A stretch of 42,387 nucleotides of DNA from Deltaproteobacteria bacterium (GTDB lineage: Bacteria > Desulfobacterota > JADFXK01). The stretch spans positions 9,537-51,923 of the forward strand of contig JADFXK010000001.1 of the NCBI GenBank assembly GCA_015233625.1, written 5' to 3'. Position 1 is the first letter of the stretch, and the number at the start of each line of letters is the position of its first letter. Shown piece after piece: positions 1 to 9,521 of this stretch. The notes beneath the pieces were generated by a model. It saw only the letters and a list, made by a program, of their open reading frames with translations. It was not told the origin of the DNA and made no database searches. A program made the position numbers and the translations under genes.

Positions 1-255
1 AGATGATTATAACGCTTTCTTTCGCGTGAGGAATTTGGTATAGAAAAAAGCAAATTTAAAGTTAAACAAGGAGACGTTTGGCCATGTTGTCTTTTCAAGA
101 GAGAGTAAATATCAACATCTGGTTCATCCGACTAAGAAGTACTTGCTAACACAGGATTCGGTATCCCACAGGCGGCCGGCCGACATTGGTGTTACCGGCG
201 GCCAAATTGAACATCATAACCATGACGGTCAAACACAAGAAAGGAGCAACAACGA

Positions 256-732
256 ATGAAAGCATTAAGATTAATTGTTTTATTGTTAGCCGGTGTCCTG
301 GTCATCGGTCCTCTCGGCCTGGCGGAGTGTTCCGCCCTTGAGTATTGCTGGAACCTTTCTTATCCCGGGATGATAACTCCTCCCGAGTCCATCAGAGTCG
401 GCGTACTGGACATAGGCAACGGCCATTATGTCTTAGCCGGCTCGGCTAAAATTATAAGTGTTATCGACGGTAAATACAATACATTTGTCGTTAATGGAAA
501 CGCCGAGATGGTAGATAACGTCTTGGAAGTGTCGCTTCATATGGCCAGTCGCAATAAAATTTCACTTCTTCCCGGCGACTCAGACGGCTTGGGCTCCATA
601 ATGATTTTTATGAGGTTAAACCCGGTTACTCTAAGTGGAGATTATGCCAGGACACTTGATGGGACAAACGGACCTTTACAATTAAAGGGAACTTTTTTTG
701 ACGGAACCGTCACCTCCGGGCCTTGCAAATAG
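256..732 (+). CDS. Small secreted protein, tandem paralog 1
   Basis: 158 aa ORF with N-terminal signal peptide (MKALRLIVLLLAGVLVIGPLGLAECSA); RBS AGGAG upstream; shares ECSALEYCWNL, VGVLDIGNGH and LEVSLHM blocks with the next ORF. Confidence 0.75.
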   Translation: MKALRLIVLLLAGVLVIGPLGLAECSALEYCWNLSYPGMITPPESIRVGVLDIGNGHYVLAGSAKIISVIDGKYNTFVVNGNAEMVDNVLEVSLHMASRNKISLLPGDSDGLGSIMIFMRLNPVTLSGDYARTLDGTNGPLQLKGTFFDGTVTSGPCK

Positions 733-770
733 GCGCCAGACGGTCAAATAAAAGAAAGGAATAATAACAA

Positions 771-1283
771 ATGAAAAAATCAAGATTATTTGTTTTGTTG
801 TTAGTCAGTGTCCTGGTCATCGGTCATATGGCCGCGGCCGAGTGTTCCGCCCTTGAATATTGTTGGAACCTTGCTGCTCCGGGAAAAACGGTTCCGGCCT
901 CATTGCAAAACGTTATGGCGGCGTCAATTCAGTCGATAAAAGTGGGAGTGTTGGATATTGGCAATGGCCATTTTATGTTGGCCGGCCTGACCACTCTCAA
1001 CAATATATTTAGTCGGAATGAATGGACCGGTTATGTCACCAATGGAAACGCTGAGTTAAGAAACAACGTTTTGGAGGTGTCGCTTCATATGTCCAGCCGC
1101 GATAATATAGCCGTAATTCCCGGAGATGCCTCAACGGCCATCATGACGATGGTGATTCATATGCGGTTAGACCCAGTCACTTTAAGTGGCGATTATTCGA
1201 TGATGTTTGATGGGGCAAAAGGAACTATCCAGTTTAAAGGAGCTGGGGTGAATGGAAAAGTCACCTCCGTATCTTGTAACTAG
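771..1283 (+). CDS. Small secreted protein, tandem paralog 2
   Basis: 170 aa ORF with signal peptide and collinear similarity to the 256..732 product. Confidence 0.75.
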   Translation: MKKSRLFVLLLVSVLVIGHMAAAECSALEYCWNLAAPGKTVPASLQNVMAASIQSIKVGVLDIGNGHFMLAGLTTLNNIFSRNEWTGYVTNGNAELRNNVLEVSLHMSSRDNIAVIPGDASTAIMTMVIHMRLDPVTLSGDYSMMFDGAKGTIQFKGAGVNGKVTSVSCN

Positions 1284-1607
1284 GCAGACAGCGGATATGC
1301 GGCTTACCCGGCAGATGACATTGATTTGATTCACCCCCGATGAGGTGGAAGCGGCTAAGGTGCGGATAAACAGGGCCAGGGAGCGGCGGAAAATCAAGTT
1401 GGAGCAAAAGTAAAGACCGACCCTAGATGACCGCCTGGATGAAGGAAGGCGTTTAGGGCGGGGCTGAATAAAAAAAGAAGGAACATCTTCACGCCCTTCT
1501 TTCATTATTCGGATTGGAGACCTTGAAATCCACCAAACTTTGCGGGCCAGGTCGACGGGCGGAAATCTGCAAACGATGGCCGACTTGCAATTTCCCGTAA
1601 ACGAACG

Positions 1608-1640
1608 ATGGGCGGGTGAGCATTTTCCCGCCCATTTTTT
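1608..1640. terminator. Putative rho-independent terminator
   Basis: ATGGGCGGG...CCCGCCCAT stem followed by T-run. Confidence 0.6.
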
Positions 1641-1720
1641 ATTGTTGGCCGGGCATGGCGTAAATTAAACCCTAAAAAGAAAAAAGGACTTGAGGCTTTC
1701 ACCTAAGTCCTTGTTTTCTG

Positions 1721-1796
1721 TGGTGCCGAGGGACGGAATTGAACCGCCGACACGGGGATTTTCAGTCCCCTGCTCTACCGACTGAGCTACCTCGGC
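1721..1796 (-). tRNA. tRNA-Phe (GAA)
   Basis: Reverse complement GCCGAGGTAGCTCAGTCGGTAGAGCAGGGGACTGAAAATCCCCGTGTCGGCGGTTCAATTCCGTCCCTCGGCACCA folds as a cloverleaf; encoded CCA; GAA anticodon. Confidence 0.95.
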
Positions 1797-1988
1797 CTGG
1801 AATTGCGTATACCCTAACGCCTGGATGATGTCAAGCATTTTTTCAGAACTTGAGGCAAGGGATTTCGTGGCCTAAGGATATGAGGACGAACCTGAACCAA
1901 TTGGGGCAATTCCACCTGCGATGTTTCTCTGTTTATTCTAACCTTAGTTCGGTGATTTCACTAGGCGATTAAGAGAATGTGGTTGACG

Positions 1989-2140
1989 GACCATGATTTA
2001 ATCCGTAGATTGCGCCGAGTTACTCAGATTAAAAAAGACAAATGACCGCACGCGTTTGTGGGCCTCATCCATCTGCGTTCATCTGCGAAATCTGCGGATA
2101 AATTTCTGTGTCCCAATTAATAAAACTCGTCGACCTCTGT
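1989..2140 (+). repeat. Dispersed repeat copy 1
   Basis: GACCATGATTTAATCCGTAGATT...CATCTGCGTTCATCTGCGAAATCTGCGGAT...ACTCGTCGA; matches copies at 27.1, 35.3 and 36.3 kb. Confidence 0.75.
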
Positions 2141-2275
2141 CTATTCTAATCACACTTATCGACCCGGAGCCTGGATTGATTATGTCTCCAGGTGGATGGG
2201 ATTGTTTTTTTCGGGATCATTACATAAGCTCGGTGTTCAAGACAATCGGGCCGGCTGGATAGAAGGAGCGGATTC

Positions 2276-4573
2276 ATGCCTGATGACCGGATTCCCCAAA
2301 TCGGGGTTGTTTTTCCTCGGACTGATGCCTTAACCAAGGTGCGCGGGGAGGAAAGATTCGCGGCCGACTATTATGGTCGGGATCTTGTTTGGGCCGGGGT
2401 AAAGCGGGCCGGGATACCCCACGCCCGGCTAAAGTCATTGGATGTCGATCAGGCCCGGCAGGTCCCCGGCGTGATCGCCGTCTTAACTCATCGGGATATC
2501 CCAGGGGAGAACCGACAGGGAGTAGTCCGCAAAGATCAGCCGGTCTTGGTCGACGACAAAGTCCGCCATGCCGGTGACGCCCTGGCCCTGGTGCTGGCTG
2601 AATCCAAGTCGGCTTTGGCCGCGGCTCTGAAGTGCATCATGTGTGAACTTGAACCCCTCCCCGGTGTGTTTGATCCGGAGCAGGCCCTGGCTGACGGCGC
2701 ACCTCTGGTCCACGAAGATAATCCGGAAGGCAACATCTTGCTCAAAGCGGAGGTCAAGACCGGAGGGGACGAATCAGTCTGGGATGAATGTGCCGCCGTG
2801 ATCGAAGCCTGTTTTGAGACCCCGCATCAGGAGCACTGCTTTCTGGAAACCGAATCCGGATGGGCCAAGGTCGAACCGGACGGGAAGATCGTGATTGTGG
2901 CCTCTACCCAAGCGCCTTTTCGGGACCGCACTGAGGTGGCCCCGGTACTGGGCCAAGACCCCACCAGCATCCGAGTCATTGCCCCATACACCGGTGGCGC
3001 TTTTGGCGGCAAAGATGGGATCACCGTCCAGAGTTTGCTGGGTCTGGCCGCCTTGCACGCCCAAGGCCGACCGGTCAAGATGTGGTGGGACCGGGAGGAG
3101 AGCTTCGTGGCCGGGACAAAGCGTCATCCGGCTCGGATGTACTATCGGTTAGGGGCCAAAACCGATGGGACCCTGCACGCCATAGATGTCCGGCTATACT
3201 TGGACACCGGGCCCTATGATCATTTGGGTGGGGCGGTTATGACTCAGGCCGTGGAACATAGCGGTGGGCCATACCGGATTCCCCACGCCCGATTAAGAGG
3301 CTGGTCTGTCTATACGAACAATCCCATAGGCGGAGCTTTTCGAGGCTTTGGAGTGGTTCAGGTGACGGCCGCCATGGAACAGATGATGGATTTACTGGCC
3401 GTCAAACTGGGCCTGGACCCGGTGCAACTCCGGTTGAAGAACGCAGTCCGCTGCGGGGACAAGAATTGTGTTGGCGTGACCCTGACCGGCTCGGCCGGGC
3501 TGGAAGAGTGCCTGGAAAAAATGGCCAGGCATCCCTACTGGCAAAACCGGCAGATCTGGATCCAAGCCGCCGGTTCATTAAAACGCCGGGGGGTGGGCCT
3601 GGCCGCAGTGATGCACGCCATGGGTTATGGTACTGTTGTGCCCGACGTAGCCAACGCCCAGGTGGAACTCACCCTCGAAGGTAAAATCCGAGTTTATTCC
3701 GGGGTGGTGGATATGGGTCAAGGCAATGCCGCCACCAACCTCCAGATCGCCGGCAGCATCCTGGGCCAGGCCCCGGGCCAAATGGAACTGGTCCAGCCCG
3801 ATACCGACCGAACATTGCCTTCCGGATCAGCCTCGGCCAGCCGATGTACTTACACTTTCGGGAACGCCCTAATTGGGGCCGCCCAGGCGCTGAAGGAAAG
3901 AATCCTGCAACGAGCCTCCGACTTACTCATGGCCGCCGGACCCGACGAACTGGTCCTGGTCTCGGGATTGGTCAGGCGGGTGACCACCGGACAAGACATC
4001 CCCCTGGCCGTCCTGGCTAAATGGTTGACCGACACTGAGCGCATCGCGGTTTATCGTTTCCGCGCCCCGGTGGCCCAAGAACGGCCGGCCAAGGACGAGC
4101 AGGTCAGACTGCACGGACTACCTCACTGCATCTTCTCCTATGGGGCTCACCTGGCCATGGTCGAAGTGGACGAATTGACCGGGGCGGTGGAGGTCCAAGG
4201 CTACCTGGCCATCACCGACAGCGGCCGGGTCCTCAACCCTCAGACCTACGAGCAGCAGATCCACGGAGGGATTGTCCAGGGCCTGGGTTATGCCCTAAGC
4301 GAAGACTTCCGGGTGGCGGACGGTCGAATTCAGACGTCCGACCTGGCTACTTATATCATCCCGACGGCCATGGATGTGCCGGAGATGTTGTCCATCCCGG
4401 TGGAGATCAACGAACCGACCGGTCCTTTCGGCCTGAAAGGGGTGGGTGAGGTGGCCATGAATGGTCCGCTGCCGGCGGTCGCCAATGCCGTGGCCGCGGC
4501 CTGCGGCGGGAGATGCTTTAGTTTTCCGCTGACCTCAGAACGGGTTCTCCAAGTCATGACCTTTGAATCATAG
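2276..4573 (+). CDS. Xanthine dehydrogenase-family molybdopterin-binding subunit
   Basis: 765 aa; GGAFGGKDG, GAFRGFGVVQ, GVVDMGQGN and C-terminal GLKGVGEVAMNG (active-site Glu motif) typical of Mo-hydroxylase large subunits. Confidence 0.9.
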   Translation: MPDDRIPQIGVVFPRTDALTKVRGEERFAADYYGRDLVWAGVKRAGIPHARLKSLDVDQARQVPGVIAVLTHRDIPGENRQGVVRKDQPVLVDDKVRHAGDALALVLAESKSALAAALKCIMCELEPLPGVFDPEQALADGAPLVHEDNPEGNILLKAEVKTGGDESVWDECAAVIEACFETPHQEHCFLETESGWAKVEPDGKIVIVASTQAPFRDRTEVAPVLGQDPTSIRVIAPYTGGAFGGKDGITVQSLLGLAALHAQGRPVKMWWDREESFVAGTKRHPARMYYRLGAKTDGTLHAIDVRLYLDTGPYDHLGGAVMTQAVEHSGGPYRIPHARLRGWSVYTNNPIGGAFRGFGVVQVTAAMEQMMDLLAVKLGLDPVQLRLKNAVRCGDKNCVGVTLTGSAGLEECLEKMARHPYWQNRQIWIQAAGSLKRRGVGLAAVMHAMGYGTVVPDVANAQVELTLEGKIRVYSGVVDMGQGNAATNLQIAGSILGQAPGQMELVQPDTDRTLPSGSASASRCTYTFGNALIGAAQALKERILQRASDLLMAAGPDELVLVSGLVRRVTTGQDIPLAVLAKWLTDTERIAVYRFRAPVAQERPAKDEQVRLHGLPHCIFSYGAHLAMVEVDELTGAVEVQGYLAITDSGRVLNPQTYEQQIHGGIVQGLGYALSEDFRVADGRIQTSDLATYIIPTAMDVPEMLSIPVEINEPTGPFGLKGVGEVAMNGPLPAVANAVAAACGGRCFSFPLTSERVLQVMTFES

Positions 4574-4788
4574 TAAAAAAAGTACAAACAACCGCGACCC
4601 CTGGCTATAATCTAAAGGCAACGATTCCCTTACTTTTGATGAGCAGATTGATGAAACAAGAACATTGATAGTTGCAGATTTTCATATATTAAAGCACGAA
4701 CCATGCCGGGAAAAACCTTAATTGGGGAAGTGTGGTATAAAAAATAAGAAGGTAAATAATAAAGATCACCAAAAGTAATGGAGTCCAT

Positions 4789-5400
4789 ATGGGAGCAGAA
4801 AAAGTATTAGACACAAAAGCAGTTGCTGAAGCTTCAATTTTACCTCAGGGCAAAGGGAGTAGAGTAGACTTAAAAACGAATGAAGCACTCTGCAAAATGT
4901 ATTTAGATCTGTGGTTGCATCAAAATAGTTTGATGTGGGGTAGGTTACACGTTTTGTGGTTAGTTCAGGTGGGTTTTTTAAGCCTATCTTCCTACCTATA
5001 TGCTACTGATCTGACGTTGCACCTATCATTTCTTGCAAAATTTGCATCCTTGCTTTGTGCACTAACAACTGCCGGGCTGGGATATGTCATGTATAATGAT
5101 AAGAAATTAAGAGACATCTATAGGGCTGGAGTAGAGGATTGTGGACTGGGTCTTTATCCGGCTTCCATGAAGCGACAATCGATTGTTCGGGATAAACGTT
5201 CACTTAATGGTGAAAAACTTTTTTACATCGCAATCTTCGTGGTGTTTGTCTTTATCGACCTATACACAGCTTGGATCTTTAGTATGAGGCCCGCAACAAG
5301 AACTATGCCTGGAAAAACCGAAGCTGGAGTAGTATATATAATTCTCGCAAGAAATCAAACATTAGTAATACAGAGAACTACAAGTCATAATCCATTATGA
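4789..5400 (+). CDS. Hypothetical membrane protein inserted between Mo-hydroxylase subunit genes
   Basis: 203 aa ORF with about three hydrophobic segments; AT-richer than flanking genes; unrelated to flanking operon. Confidence 0.6.
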   Translation: MGAEKVLDTKAVAEASILPQGKGSRVDLKTNEALCKMYLDLWLHQNSLMWGRLHVLWLVQVGFLSLSSYLYATDLTLHLSFLAKFASLLCALTTAGLGYVMYNDKKLRDIYRAGVEDCGLGLYPASMKRQSIVRDKRSLNGEKLFYIAIFVVFVFIDLYTAWIFSMRPATRTMPGKTEAGVVYIILARNQTLVIQRTTSHNPL

Positions 5401-5461
5401 AGGTACGTTCATCATCACTCACGAACCACCTTCATGAATCAAGGCAGGTGAGAGGTAACCG

Positions 5462-5926
5462 TTGAAAATCAATTTTATCTTAAATGGTCGAGAAATCGAA
5501 CTGACGGCCCCGTCCGATGTCCGGGTGGTGGATCTGTTGCGGGAAGAACTCGAACTGACCGGGACCAAAGAATCGTGCGGTTCAGGCGAATGCGGATCTT
5601 GCACTATCCTGGTGGATGGCCAGAGCCGCCTGTCTTGCCTGATGCTGGCCGCCCAACTCCAGGGCCGGGAAGTGACCACGATCGAAGGGTTGGCCGATGA
5701 CGCTGGACGGCATCCGGTCCAGGAGGCTTTTGTCCAGGCCGGGGCGGTCCAATGCGGTTTCTGTACTCCCGGAATGGTCCTGGCCGCGGTTGATTTGCTG
5801 GATCGCCGGCCCGATCCTTCCCGCTCGGAGATAAGAGAAGGACTTAGTGGCAACTTGTGCCGCTGCACCGGTTACCAGAAGATTGTCGATGCGGTGGAAA
5901 TGGCTGTCCATCGAGAGGAAGGTTAG
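5462..5926 (+). CDS. Xanthine dehydrogenase-family 2Fe-2S subunit
   Basis: 154 aa; CGSGECGSCTILVDG and CGFCTPGMV...CRCTGYQKI double [2Fe-2S] motifs; TTG start. Confidence 0.93.
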   Translation: MKINFILNGREIELTAPSDVRVVDLLREELELTGTKESCGSGECGSCTILVDGQSRLSCLMLAAQLQGREVTTIEGLADDAGRHPVQEAFVQAGAVQCGFCTPGMVLAAVDLLDRRPDPSRSEIREGLSGNLCRCTGYQKIVDAVEMAVHREEG

Positions 5927-5929
5927 CCC

Positions 5930-6772
5930 ATGCGAGAGGTTTTTTTGCCTCGGACGTTGGATGAATTGTGGGACCTGCTCCGCCGCCGGCCCGAGGCCGT
6001 CATCTATGCCGGGGGGACGGATGTGCTGGTCAAGCTCCGGGCCGGATTGATCGCCGCGTCGAGCCTGATCTGCCTGGAGCGGATTGAAGATTTACAAGGC
6101 GTCCGGGATCAGGGGGATGAAGTTTACATCGGGGCGGCGACGACCCATCGGACCTTACTGGCCGATCCCGTTATCCAGGAGCATTTTCCCATTTTGATCC
6201 AGGCGCTGAGCGTCCTGGGCTCCCCACCCGTCCGCAACATGGGGACGATTGGCGGCAACGTGGTGACAGCCTCTCCGGCCGGGGATACCTTACCGCCGCT
6301 CTATGTCCTGGACGCGGAGGTAGAGGTGCGATGGAGCGACGGCGCTAAACGATTGCCTCTGAGCCAATTTATCCTGGGGCCGGGAAAGACAAGTCTGGGA
6401 CCGGGCCAATTGTTGGCCGGTGTCTGGCTGAGAAAATCGGCTGATTATAACGTGCATCACTTCGAAAAGGTTGGCCAAAGAAAAGCCCTGGCCATCGCCG
6501 TGGTCAGCCTGGCGGCTCTCCTGAAGGTGTCCGATTCCGGCCGGATTGACCAGGTCAGGCTGGCCTGGGGTAGTGTCGGGCCGACGGTCATGAGATCGGG
6601 AGAGGTGGAGAGCGCCCTGGAGGGCCGGGTAATCTCCCGGGAGACCCTGGACCAGGCCGCGGCTCTGGCGCAGACCGCCGTATCGCCCATCGACGATATC
6701 CGAGCCAGCGGGGCTTATCGTCGCACCGTAGCCGGAAACCTGCTGCTGAGATTGATCAACTACGCTCGTTAA
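5930..6772 (+). CDS. Xanthine dehydrogenase-family FAD-binding subunit
   Basis: 280 aa; YAGGTDVLVKLRAG and TIGGNVVTASPAGDTLPPL FAD-binding motifs; directly follows the Fe-S subunit. Confidence 0.92.
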   Translation: MREVFLPRTLDELWDLLRRRPEAVIYAGGTDVLVKLRAGLIAASSLICLERIEDLQGVRDQGDEVYIGAATTHRTLLADPVIQEHFPILIQALSVLGSPPVRNMGTIGGNVVTASPAGDTLPPLYVLDAEVEVRWSDGAKRLPLSQFILGPGKTSLGPGQLLAGVWLRKSADYNVHHFEKVGQRKALAIAVVSLAALLKVSDSGRIDQVRLAWGSVGPTVMRSGEVESALEGRVISRETLDQAAALAQTAVSPIDDIRASGAYRRTVAGNLLLRLINYAR

Positions 6773-6848
6773 AGACCATGACCGGCAGGGCAGTTAACCA
6801 GGCAGCCGGAACACAAAGATACCTTCACAGAGACAGGACGGGGCCAAT

Positions 6849-8042
6849 ATGCCGGACGAGGACAAACTGTTCACCAAGGAATTTCTGGCGATAGATGGAG
6901 TTATTTTTATAGCCTTCAGCAGCTTGGCGATATTTTATGGGTTCGAACGGTTTCTGGCCACCTTGCCCATCGCCCCCAAGTGGTTTGGTCTAATAATCGG
7001 TCTATTTGCCCTGGCCACCGTGATCATCCGGCCGGTGATCAGCCCGTTCTTTCATCCCGGCAATGCCAAGAAATGGATGACCTATGGTATTGTTGCGGTC
7101 ATCATCTCATTATTATTATACCAGTTTGCCGACAACTGGTGGACGATGTCTCTGATTCGGGTGTTTCACGGGGCTGGCCATTCGGTCTTATGCTCCGCCG
7201 GCACCACCTTGATTGTTGGTTTTATCCCGGAGAAGAGGAGCGGCCAGGCCTTCGGGATCATTACCGCGCTGACGCTGGTGCCGTACGGAATCATTCCTCC
7301 GCTGGCCGGGATGGTGACCGGGTCTACCGGCGGCTTCCTACGTTTGATGAATTACTCGGCTATAATTTCACTCCTGGCCTTTCCTTTGGTGGCCCTGATC
7401 AGGGGCGAGGCAGCGGGCGGAGAAGACCGGCGGAGCGACCGGATGAAGTGGCCGGAGATTGCGGATGCATTGAAGGGTCGAAATGTTATCCTGTTGCAGT
7501 TAATTTGTCTATTGGTCTGGACGGCTTATGCGCCCGTCTTTTTTCTCATTGATGGTTATGCTAAAAAAATTGGTGTGATGGATACCGGCTGGTTTTTCAC
7601 CGCCTCAGTCTTCACCGAGATATTAGTCCGCCTGGTGGCCGGAAAATTTTTTGACAGAATAAGCAAGGTCATTACGTTGGCCGGATCTGCGGCCTGGCTC
7701 ACCTTGGGCTACCTGGCTTTAGCTAATTGCTCGACCGCGGCGGGGCTTTATTCTCTGGGCGCCTTCCTGGGCCTGGGATGGGGGGCAGCCATGCCGGTGA
7801 TAACCGGCCTGATGTTCGACATCTCGTCCTCCAGGCACAGGCCCCTATTGACCAATTTGCTTTTCGTGATGTACCAGGGCGGCTTTCTACTGGGTCCGCT
7901 GATTGGCGCCTATGTCTTGAACAACCAGGGGTATCGCGCCCTCTTTTATGTGTGCGGGGCGTTGACGGCCATTACCGTAGTTTTGACACCCTTTATTCGC
8001 ACCCACTCCAAGGCGGGTCAAGCCGGACTATCAAATGTCTGA
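6849..8042 (+). CDS. MFS transporter
   Basis: 397 aa polytopic protein with MFS-like 12-TM pattern; follows Mo-hydroxylase genes. Confidence 0.85.
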   Translation: MPDEDKLFTKEFLAIDGVIFIAFSSLAIFYGFERFLATLPIAPKWFGLIIGLFALATVIIRPVISPFFHPGNAKKWMTYGIVAVIISLLLYQFADNWWTMSLIRVFHGAGHSVLCSAGTTLIVGFIPEKRSGQAFGIITALTLVPYGIIPPLAGMVTGSTGGFLRLMNYSAIISLLAFPLVALIRGEAAGGEDRRSDRMKWPEIADALKGRNVILLQLICLLVWTAYAPVFFLIDGYAKKIGVMDTGWFFTASVFTEILVRLVAGKFFDRISKVITLAGSAAWLTLGYLALANCSTAAGLYSLGAFLGLGWGAAMPVITGLMFDISSSRHRPLLTNLLFVMYQGGFLLGPLIGAYVLNNQGYRALFYVCGALTAITVVLTPFIRTHSKAGQAGLSNV

Positions 8043-8254
8043 GACTGAGTATTAGTTACCGGTGACTCCAATATGTTCCTCAGGGAGGCTCATGAAAAGA
8101 TTTTTGAGTGGCCGACCAGACCGGAGGAGGGGCCTGGTCAGCCGTGGTGCAGGGATAAGAAAGAACGGGAAGGGTGGGACGATGATCAAAAGATTAAATC
8201 GCCATAGCCTCGTTGGAAAGGTTGCGGCGGTTTAAAGGATCGCCTCCGGGTGGA

Positions 8255-8737
8255 TTATTTACTGTACTTGTCAATCCACTCCTCGGTCAGAGACTTGCCT
8301 GTCTTGGGATGATCCTTCTTTTTGGCCAGGTGATGCTCCTTGCGTTTCTCCAGTTGAGCTTGTTGTTCCGGAGTCAGAACCTTCATAATCTGGGCCTTCA
8401 CTTGAGCCCGATTGATGACCAGATCCTCACGTGCCGCACTCAATGGCTTATAAGCGGCTCGCATGGCAGCTTCGGTGGCATTGGGAGCCTTAACCGCGGT
8501 GCGGAAGTTCTCTTTGGCCGTTTTCAGGCCGGCCCACAATTTCTGACTCTGAGCTTTATTGGATTTTAGGATGGTGGCGATGGAATGTTTCTGAGCATCG
8601 GTCAGATCGAGTTTCGTCACCCAGCCCAGAATTCCGCATGAACGCTTGTGGTGAGATCCGCCATAGGCGATGGCTCCAGAAACTACGCCAACCAAGACAA
8701 AGACCAGCACGAAGGAAACGATTAATGTTTTTTTCAT
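8255..8737 (-). CDS. Spy/CpxP-like periplasmic protein
   Basis: 160 aa, signal peptide, LTDAQKHSI and LTPEQQAQLEKRKEHH (LTxxQ repeats), His-rich segments. Confidence 0.75.
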   Translation of the reverse strand: MKKTLIVSFVLVFVLVGVVSGAIAYGGSHHKRSCGILGWVTKLDLTDAQKHSIATILKSNKAQSQKLWAGLKTAKENFRTAVKAPNATEAAMRAAYKPLSAAREDLVINRAQVKAQIMKVLTPEQQAQLEKRKEHHLAKKKDHPKTGKSLTEEWIDKYSK

Positions 8738-8901
8738 GATTGCATTCCTTTCTTTTAAGTAAAAACAAGGTCTTGAATACCTAACTTAGTCAAGGTCAAG
8801 ACCGGTTGCTTGCCCTTGCAAGTATAGTCGTCGGTTCATGCTAAAAGGTTACTCGAAAAAAAAATAAAACAGCCGGGAACCTTCTCGACGATTTCAACAG
8901 A

Positions 8902-9114
8902 TTGCTCACCCCCGCGACCCGGCCACAATACCAGATCAACTCACGGTGTTTAACCAGGACTGCCGCTCTTCCCAGGAATGGCTATAGTCTTTATGACTTG
9001 GGTGGAAACGTTTGGGGGTGGTTGCGGAACCGGGACGATAGTGGTTGGGATGGTAAGCGGGGCTGCCGGTGGAGATACCCGGATGAATTCGGTGTGGCCC
9101 TAATCCGGCCATAG
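8902..9114 (+). pseudogene. Remnant of formylglycine-generating-enzyme/sulfatase-modifying-factor-like gene
   Basis: Short ORF with LPRNGYSLYDLGGNVWGW, the FGE-family NxYGLYDMxGNVWEW signature, then a truncated C-terminal-like stretch (FGVALIRP). Confidence 0.5.
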
Positions 9115-9186
9115 TCCCAAGGCCGGGAAACACCGTCTCCTGCTAACGGACGAATTTCGACGCAGGCGAGACCTGCGCCGGAGTTG

Positions 9187-9393
9187 TTATTCAGCCACTG
9201 GGAAATTGATCTCATTCAATGTTGCTTTGATCTTATCCAAAGAAGCCGGGGCGTCCCACTCCACGGTGACGGTTTTCGTTCCAGGGTCACCCTCCACCTT
9301 GGCCACACCAGGCATCTCACTCAATTCCCGCTTGATACTCATCACGCAATGACCACAGTTGATTTTGGGGATGGAAAATGTTTTTGACTCCAT
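9187..9393 (-). CDS. Heavy-metal-associated (HMA) domain protein, CopZ-like
   Basis: 68 aa; INCGHCVMSIKRELSEMPGV (GxxCxxC-type variant NCGHC), beta-alpha-beta pattern. Confidence 0.85.
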   Translation of the reverse strand: MESKTFSIPKINCGHCVMSIKRELSEMPGVAKVEGDPGTKTVTVEWDAPASLDKIKATLNEINFPVAE

Positions 9394-9521
9394 GGTTTTC
9401 TCCTGTTAATTAGTTGCTGGTTCCTGATTGCTCGGGGCTCGGTGCCGGTTGCCGGTTATTTGTTCAATACGCTGGAATTTATGAACAACCTTAAACAAGC
9501 AATCAGCATCAAGCAAATACT

